Assembly: GCA_030626085.1 (NCBI GenBank)
Contig: DAOUPQ010000094.1
Location: 1 to 7,350, forward strand
Reading direction: 5' to 3'
Length of the DNA: 7,350 bases
From: Flavobacteriia bacterium
GTDB lineage: Bacteria; Bacteroidota; Bacteroidia; Flavobacteriales; Flavobacteriaceae
The notes under the pieces were generated by a model that saw only the letters and a list, made by a program, of their open reading frames with translations, was not told the DNA's origin and made no database searches. The translations under genes and the position numbers were made by a program. Positions 6,213 to 7,350 of this stretch are shown piece after piece. Positions within the stretch are counted from its first letter, which is position 1, and every line of letters begins with the position of its first letter.

Positions 6213-7259
6213 GTGAATAAACCAAAACATATTATAGTAATTCGTTTTTCTGCAATGGGAGATGTTGCTATGACTATCCCTGTTTTAAGAGTATTTGTTA
6301 ATCAAAATCCAGATGTAAAGATTACCGTTTTATCTAGAGCTTTTTTAAAACCATTATTTGATGATATTCCAAATGTTAGTTTTTATGTTGCAGATGTGAA
6401 AGGTGTACACAAAGGAATTTTAGGATTAAAAAAATTATCAAATGAATTATTAGAACTAGATATTGATGCTGTAGCTGATATCCATAATGTTCTACGTTCA
6501 AAAATTTTAAGATTTTTCTTTTCTTTTTCAAATAAAAAAATTGCTGTAATAGATAAAGGCAGAACAGAAAAAAAAGCTTTAATCAGAACACAGAATAAAA
6601 TCTTTAAACAATTACGTTCAACTCATGAACGTTATGCTAATGTTTTTATAGCGTTGGGTTTTAAAGTTGATCTATCCAAACATCAATTCCCTTTAAAGAA
6701 AGAAATACCATCAAATATCATAGAATTAATCAAAAATAATGATAAAATATTAATTGGAATAGCGCCCTTTGCACAATATAAATCTAAAATGTATCCTTTA
6801 GATATGATGGAAGAAGTTATTAGAGAACTATCAGGAAATTCAAATTATAAGATCATTTTTTTTGGAGGTGGTAAAAAAGAGACTGATATATTAAATTCTT
6901 TTGAAAAAAACTTTAAAGGCACTTTTTCATTAGCCGGAAAGTTGAAATTAGCAGAAGAATTGATTGTTGTCTCTCATTTAGATTGCATGTTAAGTATGGA
7001 TTCTGCTAATGCACATTTGGCAGCAATGCAGGGTGTAAAAACAATAACTTTGTGGGGCGTTACACATCCTTTTACAGGTTTTTATCCCTTTGATCAACCA
7101 ATTGAATATGCAGTAATTCCTGATTTAAAAAAGTTTCCTAATATTCCTTGTTCGATCTATGGTAATAAAGTATGTGAGGGATATGAAGATGTGATGAGAA
7201 GTATTTCTTCAAAAAAAGTAATTGAATTGATTGAAAAAGTGGTCAAAAAAAATCCCTGA
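6213..7259 (+). CDS. Glycosyltransferase family 9 (heptosyltransferase-like)
   Basis: This 348-residue protein has the GT9 architecture of two Rossmann-like halves (GT-B fold). IIVIRFSAMGDVAMTIPVL near the N terminus is the acceptor-domain signature. GIAPFAQYKSKMYP from G182, IIFFGGGKKE around 215-223, SMDSANAHLAAMQG with D263 and H268, and LWGVTHPFTGFYP make up the nucleotide-sugar-binding half. Family members add heptose or similar sugars to LPS or related glycans at the inner membrane; the donor and acceptor cannot be told here, and flavobacteria often lack classical heptose cores. The start is GTG at 6213; the next ATG (6255) lies beyond the conserved N-terminal motif, and an ATG at 6211 is followed at once by TGA. 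The gene lies 11 bases after a strong terminator, so it needs read-through or a promoter I could not identify. Confidence 0.9.
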   Translation: MNKPKHIIVIRFSAMGDVAMTIPVLRVFVNQNPDVKITVLSRAFLKPLFDDIPNVSFYVADVKGVHKGILGLKKLSNELLELDIDAVADIHNVLRSKILRFFFSFSNKKIAVIDKGRTEKKALIRTQNKIFKQLRSTHERYANVFIALGFKVDLSKHQFPLKKEIPSNIIELIKNNDKILIGIAPFAQYKSKMYPLDMMEEVIRELSGNSNYKIIFFGGGKKETDILNSFEKNFKGTFSLAGKLKLAEELIVVSHLDCMLSMDSANAHLAAMQGVKTITLWGVTHPFTGFYPFDQPIEYAVIPDLKKFPNIPCSIYGNKVCEGYEDVMRSISSKKVIELIEKVVKKNP

Positions 7260-7278
7260 AAAAAATAATTTCAGGGAT
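7245..7278 (-). terminator. Terminator of the LysM gene, overlapping the glycosyltransferase 3' end
   Basis: ATCCCTGAAA at 7252-7261 pairs with TTTCAGGGAT at 7269-7278 around a 7-base loop. Read on the minus strand the hairpin is followed by a run of T (complement of the A-run up to 7251), giving an intrinsic terminator 12 bases after the LysM stop codon. On the plus strand no T-run follows the stem, so it is a poor plus-strand terminator. The glycosyltransferase stop codon (7257-7259) lies inside the stem. Confidence 0.8.
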
Positions 7279-7290
7279 ATAAGTAATTGA

Positions 7291-7350
7291 TTATAAATTT
7301 GGAATACGTAAAACCTGTCCTGGGTAAATTTTATTAGGATCAGAAAGCAT
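7291..7350 (-). CDS. C-terminal end of a LysM-domain protein, 5' part outside window
   Basis: Reading leftwards from 7350, twenty codons end in TAA (7293-7291) and encode LSDPNKIYPGQVLRIPNL after a Met. DPNKIYPGQVLRIP is the characteristic last third of a LysM domain, which binds N-acetylglucosamine-containing glycans such as peptidoglycan. LysM at the extreme C terminus, followed by only two or three residues, resembles small BON-LysM (YgaU-like) proteins, but other LysM proteins end in the same way. The methionine at 7350-7348 need not be the start, because the first part of the LysM domain would lie beyond the edge. Convergent with the glycosyltransferase gene. Confidence 0.85.
   Translation of the reverse strand: MLSDPNKIYPGQVLRIPNL

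Noticed and set aside
1..7350. CRISPR array, tRNA or rRNA genes, insertion sequence or prophage
   Set aside because: No spaced direct repeats, cloverleaf structures, transposase or phage genes, or terminal inverted repeats were seen; composition and gene order look chromosomal and housekeeping.

Overview
The window is strongly AT-rich (roughly 30% G+C by eye). Its gene content points to a gliding-type member of the Flavobacteriia (Bacteroidetes): a GldA-like ABC ATPase, a Porin_O_P-type outer-membrane protein, and a DAHP synthase with a C-terminal chorismate mutase, a fusion known from this phylum. Leaders are A-rich without clear Shine-Dalgarno sequences, which also fits. I cannot name the genus.

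Layout. Minus strand, 1-1813: gldA is followed 11 bases later by a phosphate-selective-porin-like gene that runs off the left edge and appears to start with TTG. Intergenic 1814-2230: a divergent control region. Plus strand, 2231-6150: a tight aromatic amino acid operon of prephenate dehydratase (pheA), a class I/II aminotransferase, prephenate dehydrogenase (tyrA) and DAHP synthase/chorismate mutase. The genes overlap by 11 and 4 bases and then are spaced by 5 bases; a strong terminator follows. Plus strand, 6213-7259: a family 9 (heptosyltransferase-like) glycosyltransferase with a GTG start. Minus strand, right edge: the last codons of a LysM-domain protein, whose terminator overlaps the end of the glycosyltransferase gene.

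How the genes work together. DAHP synthase controls entry into the shikimate pathway. Its fused chorismate mutase makes prephenate, PheA and TyrA take prephenate to phenylpyruvate and 4-hydroxyphenylpyruvate, and the aminotransferase can make Phe and Tyr from these. The operon therefore holds the entry step and both terminal branches, but not the middle of the shikimate pathway.

Most interesting signal. The leader of this operon looks like a complete ribosome-mediated transcription attenuator. A 21-codon peptide (2088-2153) has six Phe and two Tyr codons within residues 5-15. Next come a short candidate antiterminator strand at the leader stop codon and a 13-bp hairpin with a U-run (2186-2218) that ends 12 bases before the pheA start codon. 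No plus-strand gene lies upstream for that terminator to serve. The layout resembles enterobacterial pheL-pheA, but it lies in Bacteroidetes and controls both Phe and Tyr branches plus pathway entry.
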